DNA from: Maricaulis maris
GTDB taxonomy: Bacteria > Pseudomonadota > Alphaproteobacteria > Caulobacterales > Maricaulaceae
Assembly: GCF_036322705.1 (NCBI RefSeq)
Contig: NZ_AP027270.1
Location: forward strand, 248,001-312,000
Direction of reading: 5' to 3'
Length of the DNA: 64,000 nt
Shown here piece by piece: positions 52,115 to 61,936 of this stretch (its first letter is position 1; each line of letters starts with the position of its first letter). The notes below the pieces were generated by a model, which saw only the letters and a program-made list of their open reading frames with translations, was not told the origin of the DNA and made no database searches. The translations under genes and the position numbers were made by a program.

Positions 52115-53992
52115 TTATTCCGTGTCTTGTCGCCCTAGCCGGATGTCATCCATGCGCTGTCGCAGCTCGGGTTCCCACTCTTCATTGATCGCCTTGACGC
52201 GTTCGACCAGGGCCGTGTTCTGATGGGCCGACATGCTGGTGTCAAAGACATCGGCGACCTCGATCATCGAGCGGCGATCCATCTGGTCGAAGGCCTGTGC
52301 CATCCCGACCGCGCGATCATGCTCGACGCCGAGGGCCTCGAAGGCCGAGCGACCGATCCGGATCGAGCTGTCATAGGTCTCACGAATGATGTCGCGGCAA
52401 CCAATCTCGTAGAGCTCGTAGACATGGTCGCGGCTCACGGCCCGTGCGATCACGTGAAGGCCCGGATAGGTGTGCAGGGCATAGCGTACCAAGGCGTTGA
52501 TCTGTTCGCGATTGTCGATAGTGACGATAAGCAGACGCGCTTCGCCGATGCCGGCGGCATGCAACAGATCGGGCCGGGTCGCATCGCCGAAATAGGCCTT
52601 GAACCCGAAGGCGCGCAGCATCTCGAGCTGGCTATAGCTGTAATCGACCACGGTCGCCCGATAGCCGGCGGCGCTCAGCATGCGGTCGACAATCCCGCCG
52701 ACCCGGCCGCGGCCGGCGATGATGATCGGGTGAACCTCCTCGATCGCATCGGCCTCCCGTTCGGCCTGCTCGGTCGAGAAATGATGGGCGATCAGGCGGT
52801 CGTGAATGATGAAGAGCAGGGGCGTCAGCAACATCGACATGGCGACGATCAAAGACAGGCGCGCCGCGATCTCGTCGGGCAGGACCGCGCTGGCGACCGT
52901 CAGGGAGATCAGCACGAATCCGAACTCACCGGCCTGGGCCAGGCCCAGTGTCAGCAGCCAGCGATCCGAGCCGCGGACCTTGAACAGGACCGCGAGCGCG
53001 TAGAGCACGGCCGCTTTCACCGCGATCAGACCCAGCGTCAGGCCGATCATCAACGCCGCCTCGTTGAACAGGAGCGCGAAATTGATCCCGGCCCCGACGG
53101 TCATGAAGAACAGGCCGAGCAACAGGCCGCGGAAGGGGTCGATATCGGATTCTAGCTCGTGGCGGTACTCGCTATTGGCCAGAACGACCCCGGCAATGAA
53201 GGTCCCGAGCGCCGGCGACAGACCGACCAGTGACATCAGCAAGGCAATGCCGATCACCATCATCAGGGCGGCGGCCACGAACAGTTCGCGCAGGCCGGTC
53301 TTGGCGATGAAGCGGAATAGCGGCCGGGTCAGGAAGCCACCGATCAGGATCACCGCGCCGACCGCGGCGAGGGTCACCAGGCCCGCCGCCCATCCGGGCA
53401 GGTCGGCCACCAGGCTCAGGGTCGAGCCATGATCCTCGCTGCCATGGTCTGACGCGTGGGAGAGGGCCTCGACCAGCTCCGGCAGGGCCAGAAGCGGGAT
53501 CAGGGCGAGCATCGGGATGACAGCGATGTCCTGGAACAGGAGAACCGAGAAGCCGGCCTGTCCGCCATCACTCTTCATCAGCCCCTTCTCGTTGAAGGTC
53601 TGCAGCACGATGGCCGTCGAGGACAGCGACAGGACGAGGCCGATTGTCAGCGCGATGGTCCAGCCAATCCCGAAGGCCATGGCGATCGCGGTGATTGCCA
53701 GAGTCGTGCCGCCGACCTGAAGCCCGCCGAGCCCCGCCAGCCGTCCTCGCATCTCCCACAGGCGCTGGGGTTCAAGCTCCAGCCCGACCAGGAAGAGCAT
53801 CATGACCACGCCGAACTCGGCGAAATGCTGGATCGAGATAATATCAACGCCGAGCAGGCCGAGAAGAGGGCTGATGGCGATGCCCGCGATCAGATAGCCC
53901 AGCACCGATCCGAGTCCGAGACGGGTCGCCACCGGTACGGCAATGACGCCGGCAATCAGGAAGGTGAAAGCGAGTAGCAGGAAATCGGTCAT
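52115..53992 (-). CDS. Kef-type cation:proton antiporter with TrkA-N (RCK) domain
   Basis: 625 residues from the likely ATG at 53992 (frame open further upstream to 54139). The CPA2-type membrane domain has many helices with GLGSVLGYLIAGIAISP, EFGVVMMLFLVGLELEP, SSTAIVLQTF and AGEFGFVLISLTV. From about residue 415 a NAD-binding RCK domain follows (PIIIAGRGRVGGIVDRML, GDATRPDLLHAAGI), then a short C-terminal helical region. These proteins release potassium in exchange for protons during electrophile stress (KefB/KefC) or regulate pH. No ancillary KefF/KefG gene adjoins. It is divergent from the amidohydrolase gene. Confidence 0.88.
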   Translation of the reverse strand: MTDFLLLAFTFLIAGVIAVPVATRLGLGSVLGYLIAGIAISPLLGLLGVDIISIQHFAEFGVVMMLFLVGLELEPQRLWEMRGRLAGLGGLQVGGTTLAITAIAMAFGIGWTIALTIGLVLSLSSTAIVLQTFNEKGLMKSDGGQAGFSVLLFQDIAVIPMLALIPLLALPELVEALSHASDHGSEDHGSTLSLVADLPGWAAGLVTLAAVGAVILIGGFLTRPLFRFIAKTGLRELFVAAALMMVIGIALLMSLVGLSPALGTFIAGVVLANSEYRHELESDIDPFRGLLLGLFFMTVGAGINFALLFNEAALMIGLTLGLIAVKAAVLYALAVLFKVRGSDRWLLTLGLAQAGEFGFVLISLTVASAVLPDEIAARLSLIVAMSMLLTPLLFIIHDRLIAHHFSTEQAEREADAIEEVHPIIIAGRGRVGGIVDRMLSAAGYRATVVDYSYSQLEMLRAFGFKAYFGDATRPDLLHAAGIGEARLLIVTIDNREQINALVRYALHTYPGLHVIARAVSRDHVYELYEIGCRDIIRETYDSSIRIGRSAFEALGVEHDRAVGMAQAFDQMDRRSMIEVADVFDTSMSAHQNTALVERVKAINEEWEPELRQRMDDIRLGRQDTE

Positions 53993-54066
53993 GAGCGCCC
54001 CGTCAACCATTTGCCAACGCGCAGGCACAGGCTGTCCGACGACATTTACCGGGCCGTCCCCGTTTT

Positions 54067-54106
54067 GTCTGCCCTGATCCCGATCCCGGATCGGGATCGT
54101 GCAGAC
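54067..54106. repeat. 40-base nested palindrome between divergent genes
   Basis: The inner arms GATCCCGATC (54076-54085) and GATCGGGATC (54089-54098) are perfect complements around CCG. The outer arms GTCTGC (54067-54072) and GCAGAC (54101-54106) are also perfect. It lies 57 bases before the amidohydrolase start and 74 bases before the Kef gene start. An operator or a cruciform-forming element is more likely than a terminator because both genes begin here. Confidence 0.75.
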
Positions 54107-54163
54107 AGGGTTCTGAAACGGTGCTAACCCTGCCCGCAACGAATTGCCTCGGGGGAGAGAACC

Positions 54164-56254
54164 ATGTCCACGACCATGAAACCGATCTGGGCCAGCCTGG
54201 CGCTGGTTGCGCTGGCGGCTTGCAGCCAGCCGAGTACAACCGACGCCACGTCCGAGGGGTCGGCCGGCAGCGAGGCCGCAGCACCGGGCGCGGCGGAAGC
54301 CCAGACCTTCACGGTTCTGGTCGGCGGCACTGAGATTGGTGCGCTAGAGATTCGCCCGTCCGAGAGCGGCTATGGCATCGAGTACGAATACCGCAATAAC
54401 GGGCGCGGCCCGACGGTGACCGAGACCATCGAGCTCGACGCACAAGGCCTGCCGACGAGCTGGTCGATTGCCGGAGCCTCGACCTTCGGCAATCCGATTG
54501 ATGAGAGCTTCGCCTATGTCGACAGCGAAGCCCGCTGGACCGATTCAACCGGCTCCGACCAGGCCATCCCCGATGGCGATGCCTTCTATGTCCCGCAGGA
54601 TGCCAGCCCCTACTGGCTGGCGATTGCCGCGCGCGCCCTGATGGATCGCGACGACATGACCATCGCGGCCCTGCCGGGCGGTGAGCTGCGCCTGTCCGAG
54701 GTTGACGAACTGACCGTCAGCAATGGTGAGACCAGCCGTGACGTGACGGCCTATGGCCTGTCCGGCACCAGCGAGAATCCGACTTATTTCCTGATGGATG
54801 ACCGGGCCTTCTTCGGCGTGATCTCGCCGGGCTTTGCCATTCTGGAAGCGGGTTATGAAGGTGAGGATGAACGCCTGCGGGGTCTGGCGGCCGGTTATGG
54901 CGCCAGCCGCTTTGCGGAAATCCAGTCCCGGGTCGCGCATGACTATGACGGCCCGGTCCGCATCCGCAATGTCCGCGTCTTCGACCCGGCGACGCTGAGC
55001 CTTGGCGAACCGGTTTCGGTCGTGGTCGAGGGCGACCGTATTGCCGCGATCGAGGCGCTTGATGTTGCCACGCGGGCCGGCGAGACCGAAATTGACGGTG
55101 CGGGTGGATCGCTGATCCCCGGCCTGTTCGAGATGCACGCGCACATGGGCGAGACCAGTGCCTTCCTCAACATCGCAGCCGGTGTCACCAGTGTGCGCGA
55201 TATGGGCAATAACAACGCTGTACTCGACGAGCTGATCAGCCGTATCGAAGCTGGCGAAGTGGCTGGTCCGCGCGTTCACCGCAGTGGTTTCATCGAGGGT
55301 CAGAGCCCATTCAGCTCCAATAACGGCATTCTGGTCTCCAGTGAGGCGGAAGCCGTAGCCGCCGTGGAAACCTATGCCGCGAGTGGCGATTTCATCCAGG
55401 TGAAGATTTACAACTCGATGACCCCGGAATGGGTTCCGGCGATCATCGAGGCGGCCCACGCCAATGGTCTGCGGGTCGCCGGCCATGTGCCGGCCTTCAC
55501 CAACGCCAACACCATGATCGCCGCCGGCTATGACGAGATGACCCATATCAACCAGGTGATGCTGGGATGGGTGCTGGAACAGGGCGAGGACACGCGCTCC
55601 TTGCTCCGCCTGACCGCGCTGCGTCGCCTGCCGGGGCTGGATCTGGACAGCGAGCCGGTCCAGGCCACGATCCGGACGATGGCCGAGAACGGCGTCGCAA
55701 TTGATCCTACCTACGCCATCCATGAAGCCCTGCTCTTGTCCCGCAATGGTGAGGTTTCGCCCGGCGTGGTCGATTACATCGACCACATGCCGGTCGACAC
55801 GCAACGCAGCGCGCGCAGTGCCTGGGCCGACATCGCCACGCCGGAAGATGACGCCAATTACCGCGGTGCCTTCGACCAGATCACCGAAACGCTCCGCATG
55901 ATGCGCGAAGCCGGCATCTTCATTGTGCCGGGTACCGACCTGGGCGGATCCTTCGCCCATCACCGCGAGCTGGAGCTGTACCAGAATATCGGCATGACCC
56001 CGGCCGAGATCATCGCCTGGGGCAGCCATGGCATGGCCGAATATCTCGGCGTCGATGACGAGCTGGGCACCATCGCGCCCGGCATGCTGGCCGACTTCTT
56101 CCTGGTGCCGGGTGATCCGACGGTCGACTTCAAGGACATCAAGACGATCGCCCTGGTTGCCGCCGACGGGACCTTCTATTACCCGACCGAGATCTATCCG
56201 GAGTTCGGCATCCAGCCCTTCACGGACGTACCCGCCGTCAGCCAGCCGCGCTGA
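54164..56254 (+). CDS. Exported amidohydrolase-superfamily lipoprotein
   Basis: 696 residues. The lipoprotein signal is KPIWASLALVALAACSQPS (lipobox LAAC), followed by a Ser/Ala/Gly linker and a 200-residue N-terminal domain of unknown type (FTVLVGGTEIGALEIRPSESG onward). The amidohydrolase domain carries metal ligands HxH in EMHAHMGET, Lys in FIQVKIYNS, His in VAGHVPA, His in DEMTHINQ and Asp in VPGTDLGG, a binuclear site like that of imidazolonepropionase- or prolidase-like members. The C-terminus has the usual APGMLADFFLVPGDP beta-sandwich return. It probably hydrolyses dipeptides or cyclic amides in the periplasm. Convergent with the SDR at 56255 with no gap. Confidence 0.85.
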   Translation: MSTTMKPIWASLALVALAACSQPSTTDATSEGSAGSEAAAPGAAEAQTFTVLVGGTEIGALEIRPSESGYGIEYEYRNNGRGPTVTETIELDAQGLPTSWSIAGASTFGNPIDESFAYVDSEARWTDSTGSDQAIPDGDAFYVPQDASPYWLAIAARALMDRDDMTIAALPGGELRLSEVDELTVSNGETSRDVTAYGLSGTSENPTYFLMDDRAFFGVISPGFAILEAGYEGEDERLRGLAAGYGASRFAEIQSRVAHDYDGPVRIRNVRVFDPATLSLGEPVSVVVEGDRIAAIEALDVATRAGETEIDGAGGSLIPGLFEMHAHMGETSAFLNIAAGVTSVRDMGNNNAVLDELISRIEAGEVAGPRVHRSGFIEGQSPFSSNNGILVSSEAEAVAAVETYAASGDFIQVKIYNSMTPEWVPAIIEAAHANGLRVAGHVPAFTNANTMIAAGYDEMTHINQVMLGWVLEQGEDTRSLLRLTALRRLPGLDLDSEPVQATIRTMAENGVAIDPTYAIHEALLLSRNGEVSPGVVDYIDHMPVDTQRSARSAWADIATPEDDANYRGAFDQITETLRMMREAGIFIVPGTDLGGSFAHHRELELYQNIGMTPAEIIAWGSHGMAEYLGVDDELGTIAPGMLADFFLVPGDPTVDFKDIKTIALVAADGTFYYPTEIYPEFGIQPFTDVPAVSQPR

Positions 56255-57016
56255 TCAGAGCACCTGCCCGTCATCAATCGTGATGGCGGTGCCGGTGATC
56301 TGGCCTGCGGCCGGGCCGGCCAGCATCAGGAGAGCCTCGTCGAGTGCCGTGATGTCCATCAGGCGCTTGCGGGGCATCCGGGAAATCTGCTTCTGGCCGC
56401 CTTCGGTGGCAAACCAGTGTGCGTTGATCTCGGTCTCGATATAGCCGGGGCAGATCGCATTGACGGCGATGTGCTGGCGGGTCCACTCGCGGGCGAGGCC
56501 CTTGGTCATCGAGATCACGGCGGCCTTGGAGGCGCAATAGGCGGTCAGGCCGGGCAGGACGGTCAGGCCGGCGATCGAGGCGATATTGATGATGCGCGCT
56601 TCGCTGGCCTCTGCGACACCGGAGGCCAGCATGCGTTTGGCGGCTTCCCGGGCGCCGAAATAGACGCCGCGCGTATTGACCGCGAAAGTCTGGTCGAAAT
56701 GCTCCGGCGTGATGTCGAGGGCCATGCCTTCCCCGCCGACACCGGCATTATTGATCATCACGTGGATCGGACCGAGCTCTGTTTCTGCCGCGTCCAGCGC
56801 CGGCCCGATGGCGCCGACATTGCTCACATCCAGAGCGATGGCGACGGCCTTGCTGCCCTTGGCGCGCAGGGCCTCGACCTCGGCCTCTAGCCGGTCGGTC
56901 CGGCGTGCCATCAGGGCCAGATTGGCGCCTCGATCGGCCAGCAGTCGGGCGAAGTGCTGGCCTAGGCCGCTCGATGCCCCCGTGATGGCAACAGTTTTGC
57001 CGGTCAGGTCGCTCAT
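56255..57016 (-). CDS. Short-chain dehydrogenase/reductase
   Basis: 253 residues from ATG 57016 with GAGGGG ribosome binding site; the upstream open frame is not supported. Classical SDR: TGASSGLGQHFA, NNAGVGG, catalytic Ser in NIASIAG, YCASKAAVISMTKGLA with Tyr and Lys, and TGTAITIDDGQVL at the C-terminus. The Arg-rich loop (ARRTDRLE) after the first strand favours NADP(H). It is divergent from glk. No substrate can be named. Confidence 0.92.
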   Translation of the reverse strand: MSDLTGKTVAITGASSGLGQHFARLLADRGANLALMARRTDRLEAEVEALRAKGSKAVAIALDVSNVGAIGPALDAAETELGPIHVMINNAGVGGEGMALDITPEHFDQTFAVNTRGVYFGAREAAKRMLASGVAEASEARIINIASIAGLTVLPGLTAYCASKAAVISMTKGLAREWTRQHIAVNAICPGYIETEINAHWFATEGGQKQISRMPRKRLMDITALDEALLMLAGPAAGQITGTAITIDDGQVL

Positions 57017-57229
57017 TGTCTTTCCCCTCGAGGTTTCTGCCATGTCTGCGTCTTGTCTGGCGTGTTCCGGGCGCGGTGAAAAGATGCGATCGGCGGTCGG
57101 GCTGAAACCGGAGTCTATGTTAGGGGTAACATTTGTCGTATAGAGTGTCCGACTGGGGATGATGACCCGCAGGTTCGATGCCTGGGGTTTCGTACTCAAA
57201 CGGCAATCGAGAAGCGGAACCTACCGGGT

Positions 57230-58210
57230 ATGAGCCAGGAATCGAGCTATCTGGTCGCCGATATCGGCGGCACGAATGCCCGTTTCGCGATCGCGCGCGG
57301 CAGCGTGGCGTGCGGCTTCGATCTCGACCAGGTCCGGCGACTGAAGAATGAGGACTTCGAGCATCTTCGCGATGCCGCGATGGCCTATCTGCAGAGCTGT
57401 GAAGGCGCTTGTCCGACCCGTGCCTGCTTCGCCGTTGCCTCGCCCATCCGGGCCGGCCGGGTCCAGCTGACCAATGCGACGTGGAGCTTCCGGCCCGACG
57501 AACTCGGCGGTGAGCTGGGCATGGAGACGCTGATCGCGGTCAATGATTTCGAGGCACAGGCCCGCGGCGCGCCGCTGACTCCGGCTGCCGACATTGCCGA
57601 GATCGCCGCCGGTCGCCCGATCAAGAATACGCCCATCGCCGTTCTGGGGCCTGGGACCGGGCTTGGGCTCGGCTTGCTGATCCCGGATGGCGACACTCTC
57701 AAAGTGGTCGCGACAGAGGGTGGCCATGCCGGGTTTGCACCGCGTACGGATCTGGAAATCGAGGTCGGCCGCATTCTGGCCCGGGAATATGGCTTCGTGT
57801 CATGGGAGCGGATCCTGTCGGGGCGTGGCCTGGTCAACATCCATCGCGCCCTGTGCCAGATCGAAGGCAAGGCCTGGACCGGGGATCGGCCGGAGGAGAT
57901 CACCCGTGACGCCCTCGCCGAGCCCGGCTCGATGGGCGCTCGCGTGGTCGACTTCTTCTACGCCGCCCTCGGCGGTTACGCCGGAGATGTCGCGGTTCTG
58001 GCGGGCGCGCGGGCCGGGATCTATCTCGGCGGTGGTATCCTGCCGCGTATACAGACGCTGCTCGAGACGAGCCCGTTCAGGTCGCGTTTCCTTGGCCGCG
58101 GACCGATGTCCGGCTATGTGTCCGATATACCCATTCACCTCATCCAGTCTGACGGTGCCGCCCTGCGCGGCGCTGCAGCCCTGGCCGAACAGGGGGCTTC
58201 CACCTCATGA
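57230..58210 (+). CDS. glk: Glucokinase
   Basis: 326 residues. The phosphate-1 motif VADIGGTNARFAIA, the glucose-binding stretch around VNDFEAQARG, the adenosine motif GPGTGLGLGLL and EGGHAGFAPRTDLE match bacterial Glk (group of E. coli glucokinase). It converts glucose to glucose-6-phosphate in the cytoplasm, for entry to the Entner-Doudoroff route. Its stop overlaps the eda start by four bases, forming a two-gene unit. It can take glucose produced from laminarin by the GH3 enzyme at 19302. Confidence 0.95.
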   Translation: MSQESSYLVADIGGTNARFAIARGSVACGFDLDQVRRLKNEDFEHLRDAAMAYLQSCEGACPTRACFAVASPIRAGRVQLTNATWSFRPDELGGELGMETLIAVNDFEAQARGAPLTPAADIAEIAAGRPIKNTPIAVLGPGTGLGLGLLIPDGDTLKVVATEGGHAGFAPRTDLEIEVGRILAREYGFVSWERILSGRGLVNIHRALCQIEGKAWTGDRPEEITRDALAEPGSMGARVVDFFYAALGGYAGDVAVLAGARAGIYLGGGILPRIQTLLETSPFRSRFLGRGPMSGYVSDIPIHLIQSDGAALRGAAALAEQGASTS

Positions 58211-58836
58211 TCATCACGCTTGAAACCCTCGTTCGCGCCGCCAGCGTCATCCCGGTCCTGACGGTTGGCGAGGTCGAGAAAGCCGCGCCTCTGGCGCGCG
58301 CCCTCAAGGCCGGCGGGCTGACCGTTGTCGAGATGACCCTGCGGACCCCGGCGGCGCTTGATGTGCTGACAGCCATGAAGCAGGCCGAGCCGGACATGAT
58401 CATCGGCATGGGCACAATCCGCACGCCGGAACAGGTCGCCGCGAGCATGCGGGCCGGTGCGGATTTCCTGGTCTCGCCGGGACTATCACCGGAACTCATT
58501 CCGGCGCTGCTGGCCTGTGGCCTCCCTGTTCTGCCCGGGGTTGCGACTGCCAGTGAGGCGATGAGTGCGGTCGAGGCGGGCTTCGAAGTGCTCAAGTTTT
58601 TCCCGGCCGAGCAGGCCGGTGGGCGCGCCTATCTCAAGTCGATCGCCGGGCCCCTGCCCGATATCCGCTTCTGCCCGACCGGCTCGATCACCCGCGAGAT
58701 GGCGCCGGACTATCTGGCCCTGCCCAATGTGGTGTGTGTTGGCGGCTCCTGGATTGCGACCGGGGCGATGATCGAGGCGGGTGACTGGGCGACGATCACC
58801 GCCAATGCCGCCGCTGCGTCCGCCATGAAGCCCTGA
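58207..58836 (+). CDS. eda: KDPG/KHG aldolase
   Basis: 209 residues. A class I aldolase that splits 2-keto-3-deoxy-6-phosphogluconate to pyruvate and glyceraldehyde-3-phosphate. The Schiff-base Lys lies in GFEVLKFFPAEQAGG and the conserved Glu in TVVEMTLRTP; GMGTIRTPEQ, SPGLSPELI and CPTGSITREM are further family blocks. It is coupled to glk, so phosphorylation and cleavage ends of the Entner-Doudoroff pathway are co-expressed; edd and zwf are not in the window. Confidence 0.96.
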   Translation: MIITLETLVRAASVIPVLTVGEVEKAAPLARALKAGGLTVVEMTLRTPAALDVLTAMKQAEPDMIIGMGTIRTPEQVAASMRAGADFLVSPGLSPELIPALLACGLPVLPGVATASEAMSAVEAGFEVLKFFPAEQAGGRAYLKSIAGPLPDIRFCPTGSITREMAPDYLALPNVVCVGGSWIATGAMIEAGDWATITANAAAASAMKP

Positions 58837-58870
58837 CTATCGAGGACAGGTTTTACGGGCGAGAAAAAAA

Positions 58871-58895
58871 GGCGGCGACCCGATCGGTCGCCGCC
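58871..58895. terminator. Bidirectional intrinsic terminator between eda and putP
   Basis: A perfect 10-base stem (GGCGGCGACC / GGTCGCCGCC) with a CGATC loop. The plus strand continues TTCTTTTG and the minus strand continues with seven T, so it stops both converging transcripts. Confidence 0.9.
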
Positions 58896-58921
58896 TTCTT
58901 TTGTCCGGGTCGATATCCCGA

Positions 58922-60547
58922 TTATCCGGCTTTGACGCGCTTGCGCATCTCGTCGAAATAATCGGTGACTTCCGGGCCCGGCTTGGCCGTCGCCTTGGAG
59001 ACGACGTACAGCGTCACCAGGCAGACGATGAAGCCCGGCACGATCTCGTACATCACGCCCGAGAGCTGGAGGCCGTAGATCCAGACCAGCACCGTCACTG
59101 CACCGGCAATCATGCCGGCCAGAGCGCCCAGACGGGTCATGCCACGCCAGAACAGGCTGGCCAGGATAACCGGGCCAAAGGCGGCCCCGAAACCGGCCCA
59201 CGCGTTCGACACCAGGCCGAGAATGTTGGAGTTCGGATTGAAAGCCAGTCCGATCGCAACCAGTGAAACCGCGAGAACGGAGAGACGGCCCACCAGCACC
59301 AGCTCCTTCTGGCTAGCCCCGCGTCGCAGGAAGATCTTGTAGAAATCCTCCGTCAGCGAACTCGATGAGACCAGCAGCTGGGACGAGATCGTACTCATGA
59401 TCGCCGCGAGGATGGCGGCGAGCAGGAAGCCGGCGATATAGGGGTGGAAGATCACCTGGGAGAGCAGGATGAAGATCGTCTCCTGGTCGCTCAGCACCAC
59501 GTCGCCATCGGCGAAGGCGCCGGTCGTATCGATATTCTCGAGCTCGCCCATCGTCGTGGTGGCGTCGGTTGGGGCGTCAACGACTTGCGCGACATGCAGG
59601 CCTTCCGCGGTCTGGATACCCTGGCTTTTCACATAGGCGAGGCCCGCTGCACCGGTCAGCACGGCACCGATCACGGTGATCAGCATCCAGCTCATGCCGA
59701 TACGGCGCATGACCTTGACGTCCTTGAGGGACTTCACGGCCATGAAGCGCACGATGATGTGCGGCTGGCCGAAATAGCCCAGACCCCAGGCCATGGTCGA
59801 GATGATGCCGACAATCGCCAGCCCCAGACTCTCCTGCGGGATCATCGAGAGATAGGGTTTGTCCCAGCCGTTGACGTCGACGCTCAGCGTGCTGAGCGCG
59901 TCGATTGTCGGACCGAAGCCACCCAGCTGCATGATCGTTACGACCGGCACCAGGATGAGGGCGACGAACATGATCACGCCTTGAACGAAGTCCGTCAGGC
60001 TGACAGCGAGGAAGCCGCCGAACAGGGTGTAAGCCACGACCACACCGGCCGTCACGAACAGGCCGATCTGGTAGTTCAGGCCAAAGGAGGCCTCGAACAG
60101 CTTGCCGCCGGCAACCACACCCGCCGAGGTGTAGATGGTGAAGAAGATCACGATCACGATGGCCGAGATGACGCGCAGCATGCGCGAACGGTCGCCGAAG
60201 CGTTTCTCGAAATAGTCCGGGATGGTGATCGCGTCGTCCGCGACCTCGGTGTAGACCCGCAATCGAGGCGCCACGAGCTTGTAGTTGAGGTAGGCACCGA
60301 TCATCAGGCCGATGGCGATCCAGCTTTCCGACATGCCGGTGAGCAGGATGGCGCCGGGCAAGCCCATCAGCATCCAGCCGGACATGTCCGAAGCGCCGGC
60401 GGAAAGTGCGGCGACCGCGGGGTGCAACTGGCGTCCGCCCAGCATGTAGCCGGACACGTCATCGGTGGACTTGCGATAGGCGTAGAGCCCGATCGCCATC
60501 ATCAGGATGAAGTAGAGCGCCAAAGAGATAAGAGCTTCAATATCCAT
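58922..60547 (-). CDS. putP: Sodium/proline symporter PutP
   Basis: 541 residues, 13 predicted TM helices of the SSS family. The Na+-site segment SAGASDMSGWMLMGLPGAIL, TLFGGFLAVSLTDFVQG and WGLGYFGQPHIIVRFMAVKS are characteristic of PutP. A loop insertion (HVAQVVDAPTDATTTMGELEN region, after about residue 310) makes it about 40 residues longer than E. coli PutP. It imports proline for use or osmoprotection. It lies downstream of proA in the same direction, 85 bases away, so synthesis and uptake genes of proline are clustered. Confidence 0.93.
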   Translation of the reverse strand: MDIEALISLALYFILMMAIGLYAYRKSTDDVSGYMLGGRQLHPAVAALSAGASDMSGWMLMGLPGAILLTGMSESWIAIGLMIGAYLNYKLVAPRLRVYTEVADDAITIPDYFEKRFGDRSRMLRVISAIVIVIFFTIYTSAGVVAGGKLFEASFGLNYQIGLFVTAGVVVAYTLFGGFLAVSLTDFVQGVIMFVALILVPVVTIMQLGGFGPTIDALSTLSVDVNGWDKPYLSMIPQESLGLAIVGIISTMAWGLGYFGQPHIIVRFMAVKSLKDVKVMRRIGMSWMLITVIGAVLTGAAGLAYVKSQGIQTAEGLHVAQVVDAPTDATTTMGELENIDTTGAFADGDVVLSDQETIFILLSQVIFHPYIAGFLLAAILAAIMSTISSQLLVSSSSLTEDFYKIFLRRGASQKELVLVGRLSVLAVSLVAIGLAFNPNSNILGLVSNAWAGFGAAFGPVILASLFWRGMTRLGALAGMIAGAVTVLVWIYGLQLSGVMYEIVPGFIVCLVTLYVVSKATAKPGPEVTDYFDEMRKRVKAG

Positions 60548-60632
60548 GGACTTGCCTTGGGTTCAGCGAAACGGAAGGTGGAAGATTGAGGTGTTCGGCG
60601 TGCGGCTCAAGGCCAGCAGCAACCCGCGCCGG

Positions 60633-61889
60633 TCAGGGACGCGTCTGCCCCTCGCCATGCACCAGGTATTTGAATGAGGTGAGTTGCTCCAGGCCGACCG
60701 GGCCGCGGGCGTGCATCTTGCCCGTGGCGATACCGATCTCAGCGCCCATCCCGAACTCTCCGCCATCGGAGAATTGGGTCGAGGCATTATGCATGACCAC
60801 CGCGCTGTCGATGATCGACAGGAAACAGCTCGCGGCATCAAGGTTCTCGGTGATGATGGCGTCGGTGTGGGCCGATGAGTGGGCTGCGACGTGGTTGATG
60901 CCTGCCTCGAGACCGTCGACGATCTTCACCGACAGGCAGGCGTCGAGATACTCGGTGTCCCAGTCGGCGTCCTCGGCCGGCTTGATGCGCGGCTCGATCG
61001 CGACCGCAGCCTCGTCTCCACGGAATTCGCACGCTGTCATGCGGTCGAGCAGGCGGGGCAGGAGTTCAGTGGCGACGGCCTCGTCGATGACAAGGCTCTC
61101 GGTCGCACCGCAAACGCCGGTGCGACGCAGCTTGGCGTTCTCGATGATGGCGACCGCCTTGTCGAGATCGGCTCCAGCGTGGACGTAGGTGTGGCAATTG
61201 CCGTCCAGGTGCAGGAGCGTGGGGACGCGCGCCTGGTCGCGAACCAGCGAGACCAGGCCCTTGCCGCCGCGCGGGATTACGAGATCGACGAATTCGGTGC
61301 ATTGCAGGAGGTGCTGGACCGCGGCGCGATTGGAGGTGTCGATCATCTGGATGGACTCGTCCGGCAGGTCCGCTTCGCGCAGGCCTTCCTTCATGCACTC
61401 GACGATAATGCGGGTCGAGTTCAGGCTTTCCGAGCCGCCGCGCAGGATCACGGCATTACCGGATTTCAGGCACAGGGCCCCGGCGTCAGCGCCGACATTG
61501 GGGCGGGACTCGTAAATCATCCCGATCACGCCGAGTGGTACGGCGACGCGCTCGATGCGCAGGCCGTTGGGCCGATCAATCTCCGCCAGGATGCGACCAA
61601 CCGGGTCGGGCAGGGTGGCAATCGATTCAATCGCGCGCGCCATGCCTTCGACGCGCTCGCAATCGAGCATCAGGCGATCAATGAAGGCATCGGGCTTGCC
61701 CGCCTCGCGCACGCTGTCGACATCGATGCGGTTAGCCTCGAGCAGGTCGTTCGCCCGCATGCGCAGGGCTGCGGCAGCGGCGATCAGGGCCGCATTCTTG
61801 CGCTCCGTGGACGCTGTCGCGAGAACGCGTGAGGCGGCACGGGCCTGGCGGCCGAGTTGTTCGATATAGGCTTGCATACGATCTGACAT
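60633..61889 (-). CDS. proA: Gamma-glutamyl phosphate reductase
   Basis: 418 residues. NADPH-dependent reduction of glutamyl-5-phosphate, second step of proline synthesis. The catalytic Cys is in [15 protein letters not shown]; other blocks are [29 protein letters not shown] and [15 protein letters not shown]. Aldehyde dehydrogenase superfamily. AAGGA precedes the start. It follows proC by 47 bases, and proB lies divergently on the other side of proC. Confidence 0.97.
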   Translation of the reverse strand: MSDRMQAYIEQLGRQARAASRVLATASTERKNAALIAAAAALRMRANDLLEANRIDVDSVREAGKPDAFIDRLMLDCERVEGMARAIESIATLPDPVGRILAEIDRPNGLRIERVAVPLGVIGMIYESRPNVGADAGALCLKSGNAVILRGGSESLNSTRIIVECMKEGLREADLPDESIQMIDTSNRAAVQHLLQCTEFVDLVIPRGGKGLVSLVRDQARVPTLLHLDGNCHTYVHAGADLDKAVAIIENAKLRRTGVCGATESLVIDEAVATELLPRLLDRMTACEFRGDEAAVAIEPRIKPAEDADWDTEYLDACLSVKIVDGLEAGINHVAAHSSAHTDAIITENLDAASCFLSIIDSAVVMHNASTQFSDGGEFGMGAEIGIATGKMHARGPVGLEQLTSFKYLVHGEGQTRP

Positions 61890-61936
61890 GGGTTCCTTGG
61901 GGGCTTGAGTGTTGTGGAGAAGCGGACGCAGGGCAA

